Positions 1 to 7,725 of a stretch of DNA of 64,000 bases are shown piece by piece. The position numbers and the translations under genes were made by a program. Each line of letters begins with the position of its first letter. Positions within the stretch are counted from its first letter, which is position 1. The notes beneath the pieces are model-generated. The model was not told where the DNA came from and did no database searches. It was given only the letters and a program-made list of their open reading frames with translations. Source of the DNA: Streptomyces sp. V3I7 (GTDB lineage: Bacteria; Actinomycetota; Actinomycetes; Streptomycetales; Streptomycetaceae); NCBI RefSeq assembly GCF_030817495.1, contig NZ_JAUSZK010000001.1:2893001-2957000 (forward strand), written 5' to 3'.

Positions 1-128
1 TGGATCGCGGGCTTGTCCACGACCGGCAGCATTTCCTTGGGAGTGGCCTTGGTGGCCGGCAGGAACCGGGTACCGAGGCCTGCTGCGGGAATGACAGCCT
101 TGGTGATCCTGGCGTGCGACTGAGTCAT
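1..128 (-). CDS. galU: UTP-glucose-1-phosphate uridylyltransferase, N-terminal part (runs off the window)
   Basis: The minus strand reads from ATG at 128 as MTQSHARI followed by [19 protein letters not shown], then [13 protein letters not shown]. The [20 protein letters not shown] block is the nucleotide-binding loop of bacterial GalU-type pyrophosphorylases, which make UDP-glucose from UTP and glucose-1-phosphate for cell-wall and exopolysaccharide precursors. Only about 42 codons lie inside the window, so the rest of the enzyme cannot be checked. The gene is divergent from the cyclo-ligase gene that begins about 110 bp away. Confidence 0.93.
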   Translation of the reverse strand, partial: MTQSHARITKAVIPAAGLGTRFLPATKATPKEMLPVVDKPAI

Positions 129-239
129 GCCCGCCACCATATCCGGTGCCTTGAGACGGAATCTGCGGCTCCGGTTAATTGATGCTCATATGAGCATTGA
201 CCTCAGATGAGCAGAGCATGAAGGGTGCGGGAACGACCC

Positions 240-869
240 GTGGAACACCTCGGACGCCCATCCGAAGGCGAGCCTGACAAACGAACGTTGCGGCGAGCGC
301 TCCTCGCGGTGAGGAGCGGGTTGACGGCGGATGTCGTCGCGGAGGCCGCCGCCGCGCTGGCCCGGCGCGCGCTCGAACTGCCCGAACTGGCCGGGGCGCG
401 CACGGTGGCGGCGTACGTCTCCGTGGGCGCCGAACCCGGCACGCTCGCCCTGCTGGACGCGCTCCGCGCGCGGGGCGTGCGCGTCCTGCTGCCCGCGCTG
501 CTGCCGGACAACGACCTGGACTGGGGCGCCTATACGGGCGCGGACTCCCTCGCCCGGGTCCAACACGGCGGGAAGATGGCGCTGTTCGAGCCCGCGGGCG
601 AGCGTCTCGGACCCGACGCCGTGACCTCCGCCGACGCCGTCCTGCTGCCCGGCCTCGCGGTGGACGCGCGCGGGATGCGACTGGGGCGCGGCGGCGGGTC
701 GTACGACCGGGTGCTGGCCCGGCTGGAACGCGCGGGCGCCCGGCCCTCGCTGGTGGTGCTGCTGTACGACGCGGAGGTCGTCGAGCGGGTTCCCGCCCAG
801 GCGCACGACCGGCCGGTGCACGCCGTGGTGACGCCGACGGGCGTGCGCCGCTTCGGAGGGCGCCCCTGA
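240..869 (+). CDS. fthC: 5-formyltetrahydrofolate cyclo-ligase
   Basis: The protein carries the cyclo-ligase signature LLPGLAVDARGMRLGRGGGS followed by YDR, which binds ATP and folate. The enzyme converts 5-formyl-THF to 5,10-methenyl-THF in the cytoplasm and recycles folate. About 209 residues is the usual length. GTG at 240 is preferred because GGGAA lies six bases upstream; an in-frame GTG at 225 would add five residues. The stop codon lies inside the first copy of a 62-bp tandem duplication, so a second copy of the last codons sits outside the reading frame. The gene converges on the acylase gene across a perfect palindrome. Confidence 0.9.
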   Translation: MEHLGRPSEGEPDKRTLRRALLAVRSGLTADVVAEAAAALARRALELPELAGARTVAAYVSVGAEPGTLALLDALRARGVRVLLPALLPDNDLDWGAYTGADSLARVQHGGKMALFEPAGERLGPDAVTSADAVLLPGLAVDARGMRLGRGGGSYDRVLARLERAGARPSLVVLLYDAEVVERVPAQAHDRPVHAVVTPTGVRRFGGRP

Positions 870-945
870 CCGCGCCCGTACATGCCGTGGTGACGCCGAC
901 GGGCGTGCGCCGCTTCGAAAGGCGCCCCTGACCGCGCCCGTACAT
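822..945. repeat. 62-bp tandem duplication at the 3' end of the cyclo-ligase gene
   Basis: Positions 822-883 are repeated at 884-945 with only two mismatches (GGAGGG against GAAAGG near the centre). The first copy holds the last codons and stop of the gene. The second copy would encode nearly the same tail (VVTPTGVRRFERRP) but lies beyond the stop. This looks like a recent slippage or unequal-crossover duplication. Confidence 0.9.
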
Positions 946-947
946 GA

Positions 948-985
948 CGAAAGGGCCCTCCACGCGCGCGTGGAGGGCCCTTTCG
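948..985. terminator. Bidirectional terminator palindrome
   Basis: A perfect 19+19 bp palindrome with no spacer (CGAAAGGGCCCTCCACGCG and its reverse complement) sits between the converging cyclo-ligase and acylase genes. It can fold as a strong hairpin in either transcript, and the GAAAGGGCCC arms give T-rich or A-rich flanks on both sides. Confidence 0.85.
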
Positions 986-1012
986 GCGGCTCACCGAACT
1001 GCCGTCAGCGGC

Positions 1013-3826
1013 TCAGGGCTTGAGCGCCAGTGTGTCGCTCGTGGTGCCGCCGACCGCCTTCTCCGAGAACGACCACGGCAGCAGCTCGCCCTTGGCCCAC
1101 TTGTCCGTCTGGTCGACGTAGTGCGCGCTGTAGGCGTGCCCGGAGGCGCCGGTGAGGTTGATCCACCGGGACTTGTCGAGGTCGCCGAGGTTGACCACCA
1201 TCCGCATCGACGGCACCCAGACGACGCCGTATCCGCCCGCGGCGTTCCAGCCGGACGCGTTGACCGTCGCCTCGCCGCCGCTGAGCTTCCAGGGGCCGCG
1301 GTTGAGGGCGTACTGGACGACGCCGGGGCCCTCGGTGCCCAGGATCTGGTTCTTCAGGAACAGACGGTGCAGCCGGCCCCAGCTCCAGGTGTCGATGTCC
1401 TTGCCGAGCTTGGCGGTCAGCTCCCAGCGGGCGTCGATCATCGCGCGGGCGAAGAGCTCGTCGCGGTTGTCGGCCTTGGGGCGGGTGCCCGACGCCGGCG
1501 TCTTCCACCAGTCGCTGTCGGGCTTGTCCAGCAGCGTGCGGACGACCTCGGACCAGCGGTCGCCGCCGTCCGGCTGCGCCTGCGTGGCGTCGCGCTCGCC
1601 GCACTCGCGCACCTTGGTGTCGTCGTCGACCGGACCGGTGCTGTCGGCCTTCTCGACCCACAGGCACTGGCCCTTGACCCGCAGCTCCTTGGGGAGCTTG
1701 TTGCCGAAGCCGAGCTTGAGGATGTTGCGCCACACCGCGTTGAAGTAGGCGGCCGCGGCGGAGTCGGCGTCCTGGGTGTAGTCCCAGCCCTCCAGCAGCT
1801 TCTGCGCGTCCCGGACGTCCTTGTCGTCCAGGTTGATCTTCAGCAGCCGGGGCACGAGCAGCTTGGCGATCTCGCTGCTGTTGTCCAGCTGCATCTGGCG
1901 CATGTCGTCGGTGGAGATCTTGCCGCCGCCGTTGATCTTCGACTCGATCAGGTCGGCGATGCGCTGGCTGCGGGTGCCGTAGCCCCAGTCCGTGGTGAGC
2001 GTGTAGGGGTACTTGGCCTGGTCGACCACGGCCTGGTTGGCGGTGACGATGTACCCGCGCGCGGGGTTGTACTCCTGGGGCAGCTCGCTCTGCGGGACGT
2101 AGCCGGTCCAGCGGTACTTGGGGTCCCAGCCCGGCGCCGGGACGGAGCCGTCGTCGCCGCTCGGGCGCGTGGGGATCCGGCCGGGCAGCGTGTAGCCGAT
2201 GTTGTTCTTGGTGTCGGCGTAGATCAGGTTCTGCGAGGGCACGTCGAACAGCCCGGCCGCCTCGCGGAAGGAGTGCCAGTCGGAGGCCTTGTCCATGGCG
2301 AAGACAGCGTCCATCGAGGTGCCCGGCTCCAGGGCCGTCCACCTGAGGGAGATGCCGTAGCCGTCGCCGCGGTCGGGGGCGGCGGTGTCGACGTTGGCCT
2401 TCCTGCCGACCTTGACGAGCTCGCCGTCACGGTCGGACAGCAGGGGCCCGTTGTCGGTCGCCCGGACGACGATCTTCTTGGACGCCCCGCCGGCGACCTT
2501 GATCGTCTCCTCGCGGCTGGTGAACGGCTTGACCTTGCCGTCGTAGAGGTAGCCCTCGCCGCTGAGCTTCTCCAGGTAGAGGTCGGTGACGTCGACCTCG
2601 GAGTTGGTCATGCCCCAGGCGATGTCGGCGTTGTGGCCGATGATCACACCGGGCATGCCGGCGAAGGTGTAGCCCGTGACGTCGTACTGGCACGTCGGCG
2701 AGACGCTGCGGCAGTGCAGGCCCATCTGGTACCAGACGGACGGCAGTCCGGCCGACAGGTGCGGGTCGTTGGCCAGCAGCGGCTTGCCGGTGATGGTGTG
2801 GCTGCCGCCGACGACCCACGAGTTGGAGCCGATGCCCTGGCCGTTGACGCCCACGGCGGTGGGGACGTGATCGAGCACGCGGTACAGGCGCGAGAGCTGA
2901 CTGGTCATCGACGAGCCCGCGGCGGCCTGCGTGCCGGTGGCGCCGGAGCCGCCCGCCGGGCCCGAGGAGGCGGCCGTGCGCGCGTGGCCGGCCGTGCCCT
3001 GCGTACCGCCGCCGGAGCCGCTCGTACCGCTGCCGGAGCCGCCCTCCTCGAACGCCTTGGCGAGCGCGTTGTACTGGCCCTGCTGGACGATCGCCTTGTT
3101 CCGGGCGTACGGGTAGTCCGGGTACAGCTCCTTGATCTGCTGCGGGCCGAGACGGCTCGTCATCAGCGCGCGGTCGATCTCGTCCTGCATGTTGCCGCGC
3201 AGGTCCCAGGCCATCGCCTTCAGCCACGAGATCGAGTTGACCGGGGTCCACGCCTGCGGCTTGTAGTCGTTGGTGAACCCGAGGGCCGCGTACTCCAGCG
3301 AGATGTCCCGGCCGCTCCTGCCCTTGAGGTAGGCGTTGACTCCCTTGGAGTAGGCCTGAAGGTAGGACTTCGCGGAGGCCGACAGCTTGGTGTCGTACTC
3401 CTCCTTGGCGACCCGGTCCCAGCCCATGGTGCGCAGGAACTCGTCGTTGGAGACCTGGCTTTTGCCGAACATCTCCGACAGGCGCCCGGCGGTCATGTGC
3501 CGGCGCACGTCCATCTCGTAGAACCGGTCCTGCGCCTGGACGAAGCCCTGCGCCATGAAGAGGTCGGCGTCGGACGAGGCGTAGATCTGCGGGATGCCGT
3601 GACCGTCCCGCTTCACCTCGACCGGGCCTGAGAGGCCGTCGAGAGTGATCGAACCCTTGGTCTGCGGGAAGGAGGAGCGGACGGCGCTGACCGACCAGTA
3701 GGCGCCGGTGGCCGTGCCTGCGACTACGGCCAGAACCAGCACCAACACGATCAGACGGGCTCTGCGCCCCTTCTTCCTGCCGGACTTGCCGGGCTTGTCA
3801 CCTGTGGCGGTGGTATTCGGGGGCAT
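1013..3826 (-). CDS. Penicillin acylase family (Ntn-hydrolase) membrane-anchored precursor
   Basis: The 937-residue protein belongs to peptidase family S45 (penicillin/acyl-homoserine-lactone acylases). Residues about 22-45 form one membrane anchor (RLIVLVLVLAVVAGTATGAY) after a basic N-terminus. The alpha-chain region has HGIPQIYASSDADLFMAQGF. The autoproteolysis site is IGSNSWVV, with Ser334 as the predicted new N-terminal nucleophile of the beta chain. The start ATG at 3826 is chosen for AAGGAC eight bases upstream; upstream in-frame codons lack a ribosome site. The natural substrate in Streptomyces is not evident here; such enzymes hydrolyse N-acyl bonds outside the membrane. A Gly/Ser/Ala-rich linker at about residues 265-300 is probably the spacer removed during maturation. 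Confidence 0.9.
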   Translation of the reverse strand: MPPNTTATGDKPGKSGRKKGRRARLIVLVLVLAVVAGTATGAYWSVSAVRSSFPQTKGSITLDGLSGPVEVKRDGHGIPQIYASSDADLFMAQGFVQAQDRFYEMDVRRHMTAGRLSEMFGKSQVSNDEFLRTMGWDRVAKEEYDTKLSASAKSYLQAYSKGVNAYLKGRSGRDISLEYAALGFTNDYKPQAWTPVNSISWLKAMAWDLRGNMQDEIDRALMTSRLGPQQIKELYPDYPYARNKAIVQQGQYNALAKAFEEGGSGSGTSGSGGGTQGTAGHARTAASSGPAGGSGATGTQAAAGSSMTSQLSRLYRVLDHVPTAVGVNGQGIGSNSWVVGGSHTITGKPLLANDPHLSAGLPSVWYQMGLHCRSVSPTCQYDVTGYTFAGMPGVIIGHNADIAWGMTNSEVDVTDLYLEKLSGEGYLYDGKVKPFTSREETIKVAGGASKKIVVRATDNGPLLSDRDGELVKVGRKANVDTAAPDRGDGYGISLRWTALEPGTSMDAVFAMDKASDWHSFREAAGLFDVPSQNLIYADTKNNIGYTLPGRIPTRPSGDDGSVPAPGWDPKYRWTGYVPQSELPQEYNPARGYIVTANQAVVDQAKYPYTLTTDWGYGTRSQRIADLIESKINGGGKISTDDMRQMQLDNSSEIAKLLVPRLLKINLDDKDVRDAQKLLEGWDYTQDADSAAAAYFNAVWRNILKLGFGNKLPKELRVKGQCLWVEKADSTGPVDDDTKVRECGERDATQAQPDGGDRWSEVVRTLLDKPDSDWWKTPASGTRPKADNRDELFARAMIDARWELTAKLGKDIDTWSWGRLHRLFLKNQILGTEGPGVVQYALNRGPWKLSGGEATVNASGWNAAGGYGVVWVPSMRMVVNLGDLDKSRWINLTGASGHAYSAHYVDQTDKWAKGELLPWSFSEKAVGGTTSDTLALKP

Positions 3827-4048
3827 CGCTGTCCTTGCTGTCCTAACGCGAGCGGCAGGTCGGGCTGTGACTATGAATGAGCGCTGGAGCAACCATAGGC
3901 GCAGGGCCCGGTACCGCTTGACGCGGAGTCCGGAACCGGGCACGGGGCAACGCCAGATCCTGCCTCGGCGGGCATCAAGAAAGCGTCAAGAGTTAGGTAA
4001 GGTAACGAAGTACTTGGGTGCGGAATGCCCCATCCTCAGATCTTGTGC

Positions 4049-4121
4049 ACGTGCGGGGTCCTGTGGACGTGAGCGTCACCTTGTGTACGTGAGCGTCAGG
4101 GACCCTGGGCACGTGAGCGTC
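4049..4121 (+). promoter_or_regulatory. ACGTG direct-repeat array in the acylase/antiporter intergenic region
   Basis: The 330-bp gap between the divergent acylase and antiporter genes contains four ACGTG-type repeats at 4049, 4067, 4087 and 4111. The last three share the longer core ACGTGAGCGTC at 20- and 24-bp spacing. They end about 36 bp before the antiporter start, so they may be regulator sites or a structured leader for that gene. No other gene is seen in the gap. Confidence 0.45.
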
Positions 4122-4156
4122 GCGCCGCCCGCGCGAGCCAGTGAAGGGAACCGCCG

Positions 4157-5647
4157 CTGACTGTCCAGCACCTCAACCAGCTCCTGCTCATCTGCTCCGT
4201 CGTCCTGCTCGTCGCCGTCGCGGCGGTCCGGATCTCCTCACGCAGCGGCTTGCCCAGCCTGCTCGTGTATCTCGGGATAGGCATCCTCATGGGCGCGGAC
4301 GGCATCGGCGGCATCCGGTTCAACAACGCCGAGCTGACCCAGGTCATCGGCTACGCGGCCCTCGTCGTGATCCTGGCCGAAGGCGGCCTGGGCACGAAGT
4401 GGAAGGAGATCCGCCCCGCGCTGCCGGCCGCCTCGACCCTGGCGACGGTCGGCGTCGCGGTGAGCGTCGGTGTGACGGCGGTGGGCGCGCACTGTCTGAT
4501 CGGGCTGGAGTGGCGGCAGGCGCTCATCATCGGTGCGGTGGTGTCCTCGACGGACGCGGCGGCGGTGTTCTCCGTGCTGCGCAGAATTCCGCTCCCCGCG
4601 CGCGTGACGGGCACGTTGGAGGCGGAGTCGGGCTTCAACGACGCCCCGGTGGTCATCCTGGTCGTGGCCTTCTCCACCGCGGGACCGTTCGAGCACTGGT
4701 ACGTCCTGCTCGGCGAGATCGTCCTGGAACTGGCGATCGGCGCGGCCATGGGCCTCTCGGTGGGCTGGCTCGGTGCCTGGGGCCTCAGGCGCGTGGCGCT
4801 GCCCGCCTCGGGCCTGTACCCGATCGCCGTGATGGCGATCGCCGTGACCGCGTACGCGGCGGGCGCACTCGCACACGGCAGCGGATTCCTCGCCGTCTAC
4901 CTCGCCTCGATGCTGCTCGGCAACGCCAAGCTGCCGCACTGGCCGGCCACCCGCGGCTTCGCCGAGGGACTCGGCTGGATCGCCCAGATCGGCATGTTCG
5001 TCCTGCTCGGCCTGCTCGTCACGCCGCACGACCTGCTCGACGACATCTGGCCGGGCCTGGTCATCGGCCTGGTGCTGACCCTGCTGGCGCGCCCGCTGAG
5101 CGTGGTGCTCAGCCTGGTGCCGTTCCGGGTGCCGTGGCGCGAGCAGGCGCTGATGTCCTGGGCCGGGCTGCGCGGCGCGGTCCCCATCATCCTGGCGACG
5201 ATCCCGATGGTGAACGGCGTCGCGGGCAGCCAGCGCATTTTCAACATCGTCTTCGTGCTGGTGGTCGTCTTCACCCTCGTCCAGGGACCGACGCTGCCCT
5301 GGCTGGCCCGCAGGCTGCGGCTCGGCGAGGACACGAGCGCGGCCGACCTCGGCATCGAGTCGGCACCCCTGGAGCGGCTGCGCGGACACCTGCTGTCGGT
5401 CGCGATCCCGGAGGACTCGCGGATGCACGGCGTCGAGGTGGGCGAGCTGCGCCTGCCGCCGGGGGCCGCCGTCACCCTCGTCGTCCGTGACGGAAAATCG
5501 TTCGTGCCCACGCCGACGACGGTCCTGCGGCACGGGGACGAACTGCTCGTGGTCGCCACCGACCCCGTCCGCGACTCCGCCGAACGCCGGCTGCGCGCGG
5601 TCGGCCGGGGCGGCAAGCTGGCCGACTGGCTGGGCGCGGGGAGCTGA
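4157..5647 (+). CDS. Potassium/proton antiporter (CPA1/NhaP2-type) with RCK-C domain, CTG start
   Basis: This integral membrane protein has about 12 hydrophobic segments and the CPA motifs STDAAAVFSVLRR and ESGFNDAPVV, where the Asp/Asn pair is the likely ion site. The C-terminal 110 residues (RLRGHLLSVAIPEDSRMHGV onward) match an RCK-C/TrkA-C regulatory domain. The open frame has an in-frame TGA at 4142 and no ATG, GTG or TTG before TTG at 4250, which would cut off the first membrane helix. CTG at 4157 restores that helix (LTVQHLNQLLLICSVVLLVA) and has GAAGGGA eight bases upstream, so CTG is the likely start. It exchanges cytoplasmic K+ for protons. Confidence 0.85.
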   Translation: MTVQHLNQLLLICSVVLLVAVAAVRISSRSGLPSLLVYLGIGILMGADGIGGIRFNNAELTQVIGYAALVVILAEGGLGTKWKEIRPALPAASTLATVGVAVSVGVTAVGAHCLIGLEWRQALIIGAVVSSTDAAAVFSVLRRIPLPARVTGTLEAESGFNDAPVVILVVAFSTAGPFEHWYVLLGEIVLELAIGAAMGLSVGWLGAWGLRRVALPASGLYPIAVMAIAVTAYAAGALAHGSGFLAVYLASMLLGNAKLPHWPATRGFAEGLGWIAQIGMFVLLGLLVTPHDLLDDIWPGLVIGLVLTLLARPLSVVLSLVPFRVPWREQALMSWAGLRGAVPIILATIPMVNGVAGSQRIFNIVFVLVVVFTLVQGPTLPWLARRLRLGEDTSAADLGIESAPLERLRGHLLSVAIPEDSRMHGVEVGELRLPPGAAVTLVVRDGKSFVPTPTTVLRHGDELLVVATDPVRDSAERRLRAVGRGGKLADWLGAGS

Positions 5648-5945
5648 GAGCGGGAGCTGAGCGCGGAGACGCCCGCGCGCGGGCAGGGGGTTTTCGGCGG
5701 GACGCGGGGGTGCACGTACCATGAGGGCACCTGATCGAACCAACTCTGCCTGACGCAGAGCTGGCGCGACCGTATGGCGGCCGGGACGCCCCCTTTCCAT
5801 GGGCCTCGGTATCTACCGCAGTTCCGCGCAAGAGGACAGCTCTCGGCGCTCCCCGCGAGGCGAGTGAGCCGACGGGGCGCGCTGCCCCGGAGGCGAACGA
5901 CCCATCACAAGGGGCCGCGCTACCAGGCGGCAGAAAGGCACGGCC
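5648..5945 (+). other. Long non-coding stretch, probable 5' leader of the MFS gene
   Basis: No convincing gene lies in these 298 bp. A small hairpin (CTCTGC/GCAGAG) is at 5744-5760, and several G/C-rich inverted segments follow up to the ribosome site AGAAAGG at 5934. The length is more than a simple promoter needs, so a structured leader is possible. It matches no riboswitch class that I recognise. Confidence 0.3.
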
Positions 5946-7238
5946 GTGGCATCCACGGTCACCACCGAGCCGTCCGAGAACACGGCCGCACCGTCGCGCC
6001 CGGGCTACGGGCAGCTGCTGCGCACCCGCGGCGCCTGGACGTTCCTGCTCCCCGGCTTCGCGGCCCGCCAGCCGTTCGCGATGCTCACCCTCTCCCTCGT
6101 ACTGCTCGTACGGCACACCACCGGGTCGTACGGCGCCGCGGGCGCGACGGCCGCCGCCACCGGCGTCTCCATGGCGCTGTTCGCCCCGTACAGCGGCCGC
6201 CTCGCCGACCGCTACGGCCAGCGCACGGTGCTGACCCCCGGCGTCCTTGTGCACGCGCTGTCCGCCCTGGGGATGACGGCGCTCGCCCTGTCGCACGCGC
6301 CCTTGTGGACGCTGTTCGCGGCGGCCGTGCCGACCGGCGCCTCGGTGCCGCAGATCGGCCCCATGGTGCGCGCCCGCTGGGGCGTCACCCTCGGCCGGTC
6401 GCCCCTGATGGCCACCGCGGCGGCCTTCGAGTCCGTCACGGACGAACTGACCTTCGTCGTCGGCCCGCTGCTGGCGACGGCCCTGTGCACCGGCGTCCAC
6501 CCGGCCGCCGGTCTGGTCGCCGAGGCCGGGCTGACCCTCGTCGGCGGCCTGCTGTTCGCCGCGCGCAAGAGCACACAGCCGCCGGTGAACGACGACCGGC
6601 ACGCGCGCGTGCAGCACGCTTCCGCGCTGCGCGTCCCCGGGGTGCGCGCCCTGGTGGCCGCCTTCCTGGGCATCGGCTCCGTCTTCGGCGGCATGCAGGT
6701 CTCGCTCGCCGCGTTCACCCAGTCCCTCGGCGAACCCGGCCTGAACGGCGTCCTGTACGGCGTCTTCGCCGCGGGCAACATGCTCTCCGGCGTCGTCTGC
6801 GGCGCGATCGCCTGGAAGAGCGCACCGCAGCGGCGCCTCGTCCTCGGCTACGCGGCGCTCGCCCTGACCGCGTCCGCCCTGTGGGCCGCCCACTCGGTGC
6901 TCGCCCTGGCGGGCCTCGGCCTGCTGGTCGGCATGTGTATCGCGCCCGCTCTGATCACCGGTTACACCTTGGTCGAGGGCCTGGTCCCGGCCGGGGCCCG
7001 CACCGAGGCGTTCACCTGGCTGACCGGGGCCGTCGCACTCGGCCAGGCGGCCGCGGTCACCGTCGCCGGGCAGTTGGAGGACCGCCTGTGGGGAGGCGCC
7101 GGTTTCCTGGTGCCGATGGCGGGGACCGTGCTCGCCCTGGCCACGCTGGTGGCGCTGCGCTCGCGGCTGGCCGCCCGGAGCGAGAGCCGCACCGTGACGC
7201 GTGGTGTGGGTCACCGCGCGGCGGTCCCGGTGGACTGA
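5946..7238 (+). CDS. MFS transporter, 12-helix
   Basis: This 430-residue membrane protein has about 12 hydrophobic segments. The loop between helices 2 and 3 reads GRLADRYGQR, the standard MFS motif A. The N-terminal 20 residues are polar and the central loop (RKSTQPPVNDDRHARVQHAS) separates two six-helix halves. GTG at 5946 has AGAAAGG about nine bases upstream. The substrate cannot be deduced; drug or metabolite export is typical for the family. It stands alone, followed by a CIRCE-like element that belongs to the next gene. Confidence 0.85.
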   Translation: MASTVTTEPSENTAAPSRPGYGQLLRTRGAWTFLLPGFAARQPFAMLTLSLVLLVRHTTGSYGAAGATAAATGVSMALFAPYSGRLADRYGQRTVLTPGVLVHALSALGMTALALSHAPLWTLFAAAVPTGASVPQIGPMVRARWGVTLGRSPLMATAAAFESVTDELTFVVGPLLATALCTGVHPAAGLVAEAGLTLVGGLLFAARKSTQPPVNDDRHARVQHASALRVPGVRALVAAFLGIGSVFGGMQVSLAAFTQSLGEPGLNGVLYGVFAAGNMLSGVVCGAIAWKSAPQRRLVLGYAALALTASALWAAHSVLALAGLGLLVGMCIAPALITGYTLVEGLVPAGARTEAFTWLTGAVALGQAAAVTVAGQLEDRLWGGAGFLVPMAGTVLALATLVALRSRLAARSESRTVTRGVGHRAAVPVD

Positions 7239-7268
7239 TCCACCGGAATACGTCACACTGGATCGTCG

Positions 7269-7295
7269 TTAGCACTCATCGAGTGAGAGTGCCAG
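7269..7295 (+). promoter_or_regulatory. CIRCE-like HrcA operator
   Basis: TTAGCACTC, nine bases, then GAGTGCCAG match the CIRCE inverted repeat (TTAGCACTC-N9-GAGTGCTAA) at 16 of 18 positions with the exact spacing. CIRCE is the operator of the heat-shock repressor HrcA, normally found before groES/groEL and dnaJ. Here it ends 10 bp before the start of the FmdB-type gene and overlaps its leader. Confidence 0.8.
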
Positions 7296-7305
7296 GAGGA
7301 AGACA

Positions 7306-7626
7306 GTGCCGACCTACCAGTACCAGTGCACCGAGTGCGGCGAGGGCCTCGAGGCGGTGCAGAAGTTCACCGACGACGCCCTCACCGAGTGCCCCAGCTG
7401 CGCCGGCCGCCTGAAGAAGGTGTTCTCGGCCGTCGGCATCGTCTTCAAGGGCTCCGGCTTCTACCGCAACGACAGCCGCGGCTCCTCGTCGAGCAGCAGC
7501 ACGGCCTCGAAGTCGTCGAGCTCTTCGTCCTCGTCGTCCTCGTCGACCTCGTCTTCGTCCTCCTCCGACTCGAAGACGTCCTCGTCGTCCTCCTCGTCGT
7601 CGAGCTCGTCGAGCCCGGCCGCCTGA
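7306..7626 (+). CDS. FmdB-family zinc ribbon protein with poly-Ser tail
   Basis: Residues 1-50 form a small zinc ribbon (MPTYQYQCTECGEGLEAVQK, then ECPSCAGRLKKVFS), with CxxC pairs at 8/11 and 32/35. This is the FmdB/CxxC_CXXC_SSSS domain, often called a putative regulatory protein. The last 45 residues are almost only serine with a few Lys, Thr and Asp; poly-Ser tails are usual in this family. GTG at 7306 has AGGAGG eight bases upstream. The CIRCE-like element directly before it suggests heat-shock control by HrcA. The molecular role of the family is not established. Confidence 0.88.
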   Translation: MPTYQYQCTECGEGLEAVQKFTDDALTECPSCAGRLKKVFSAVGIVFKGSGFYRNDSRGSSSSSSTASKSSSSSSSSSSSTSSSSSSDSKTSSSSSSSSSSSSPAA

Positions 7627-7635
7627 GACACCTCC

Positions 7636-7671
7636 CGCAGACCCTGCCGTCGGCCGACGGCGGGGTCTGCG
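7636..7671 (+). terminator. Hairpin terminator after the FmdB gene
   Basis: Two 18-bp arms (CGCAGACCCTGCCGTCGG and its near-perfect complement, one mismatch) abut with no loop spacer, ten bases after the FmdB stop codon. Confidence 0.75.
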
Positions 7672-7725
7672 GCGTTCCCCGGTGGGGATTCCCCCGCGTT
7701 TTGGCGGGCGGCTAGTGTGCTCACC

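Noticed and set aside
944..3631. An 895-codon plus-strand frame opposite the acylase
   Set aside because: It is Val/Leu/Gly/Arg-rich shadow sequence without motifs, and the acylase reads with clear family blocks.
3992..4008. TTAGGTAAGGTAAC as an iron-regulator box
   Set aside because: Only the left half resembles the DmdR/IdeR consensus and the right half does not. It may just be part of a promoter.
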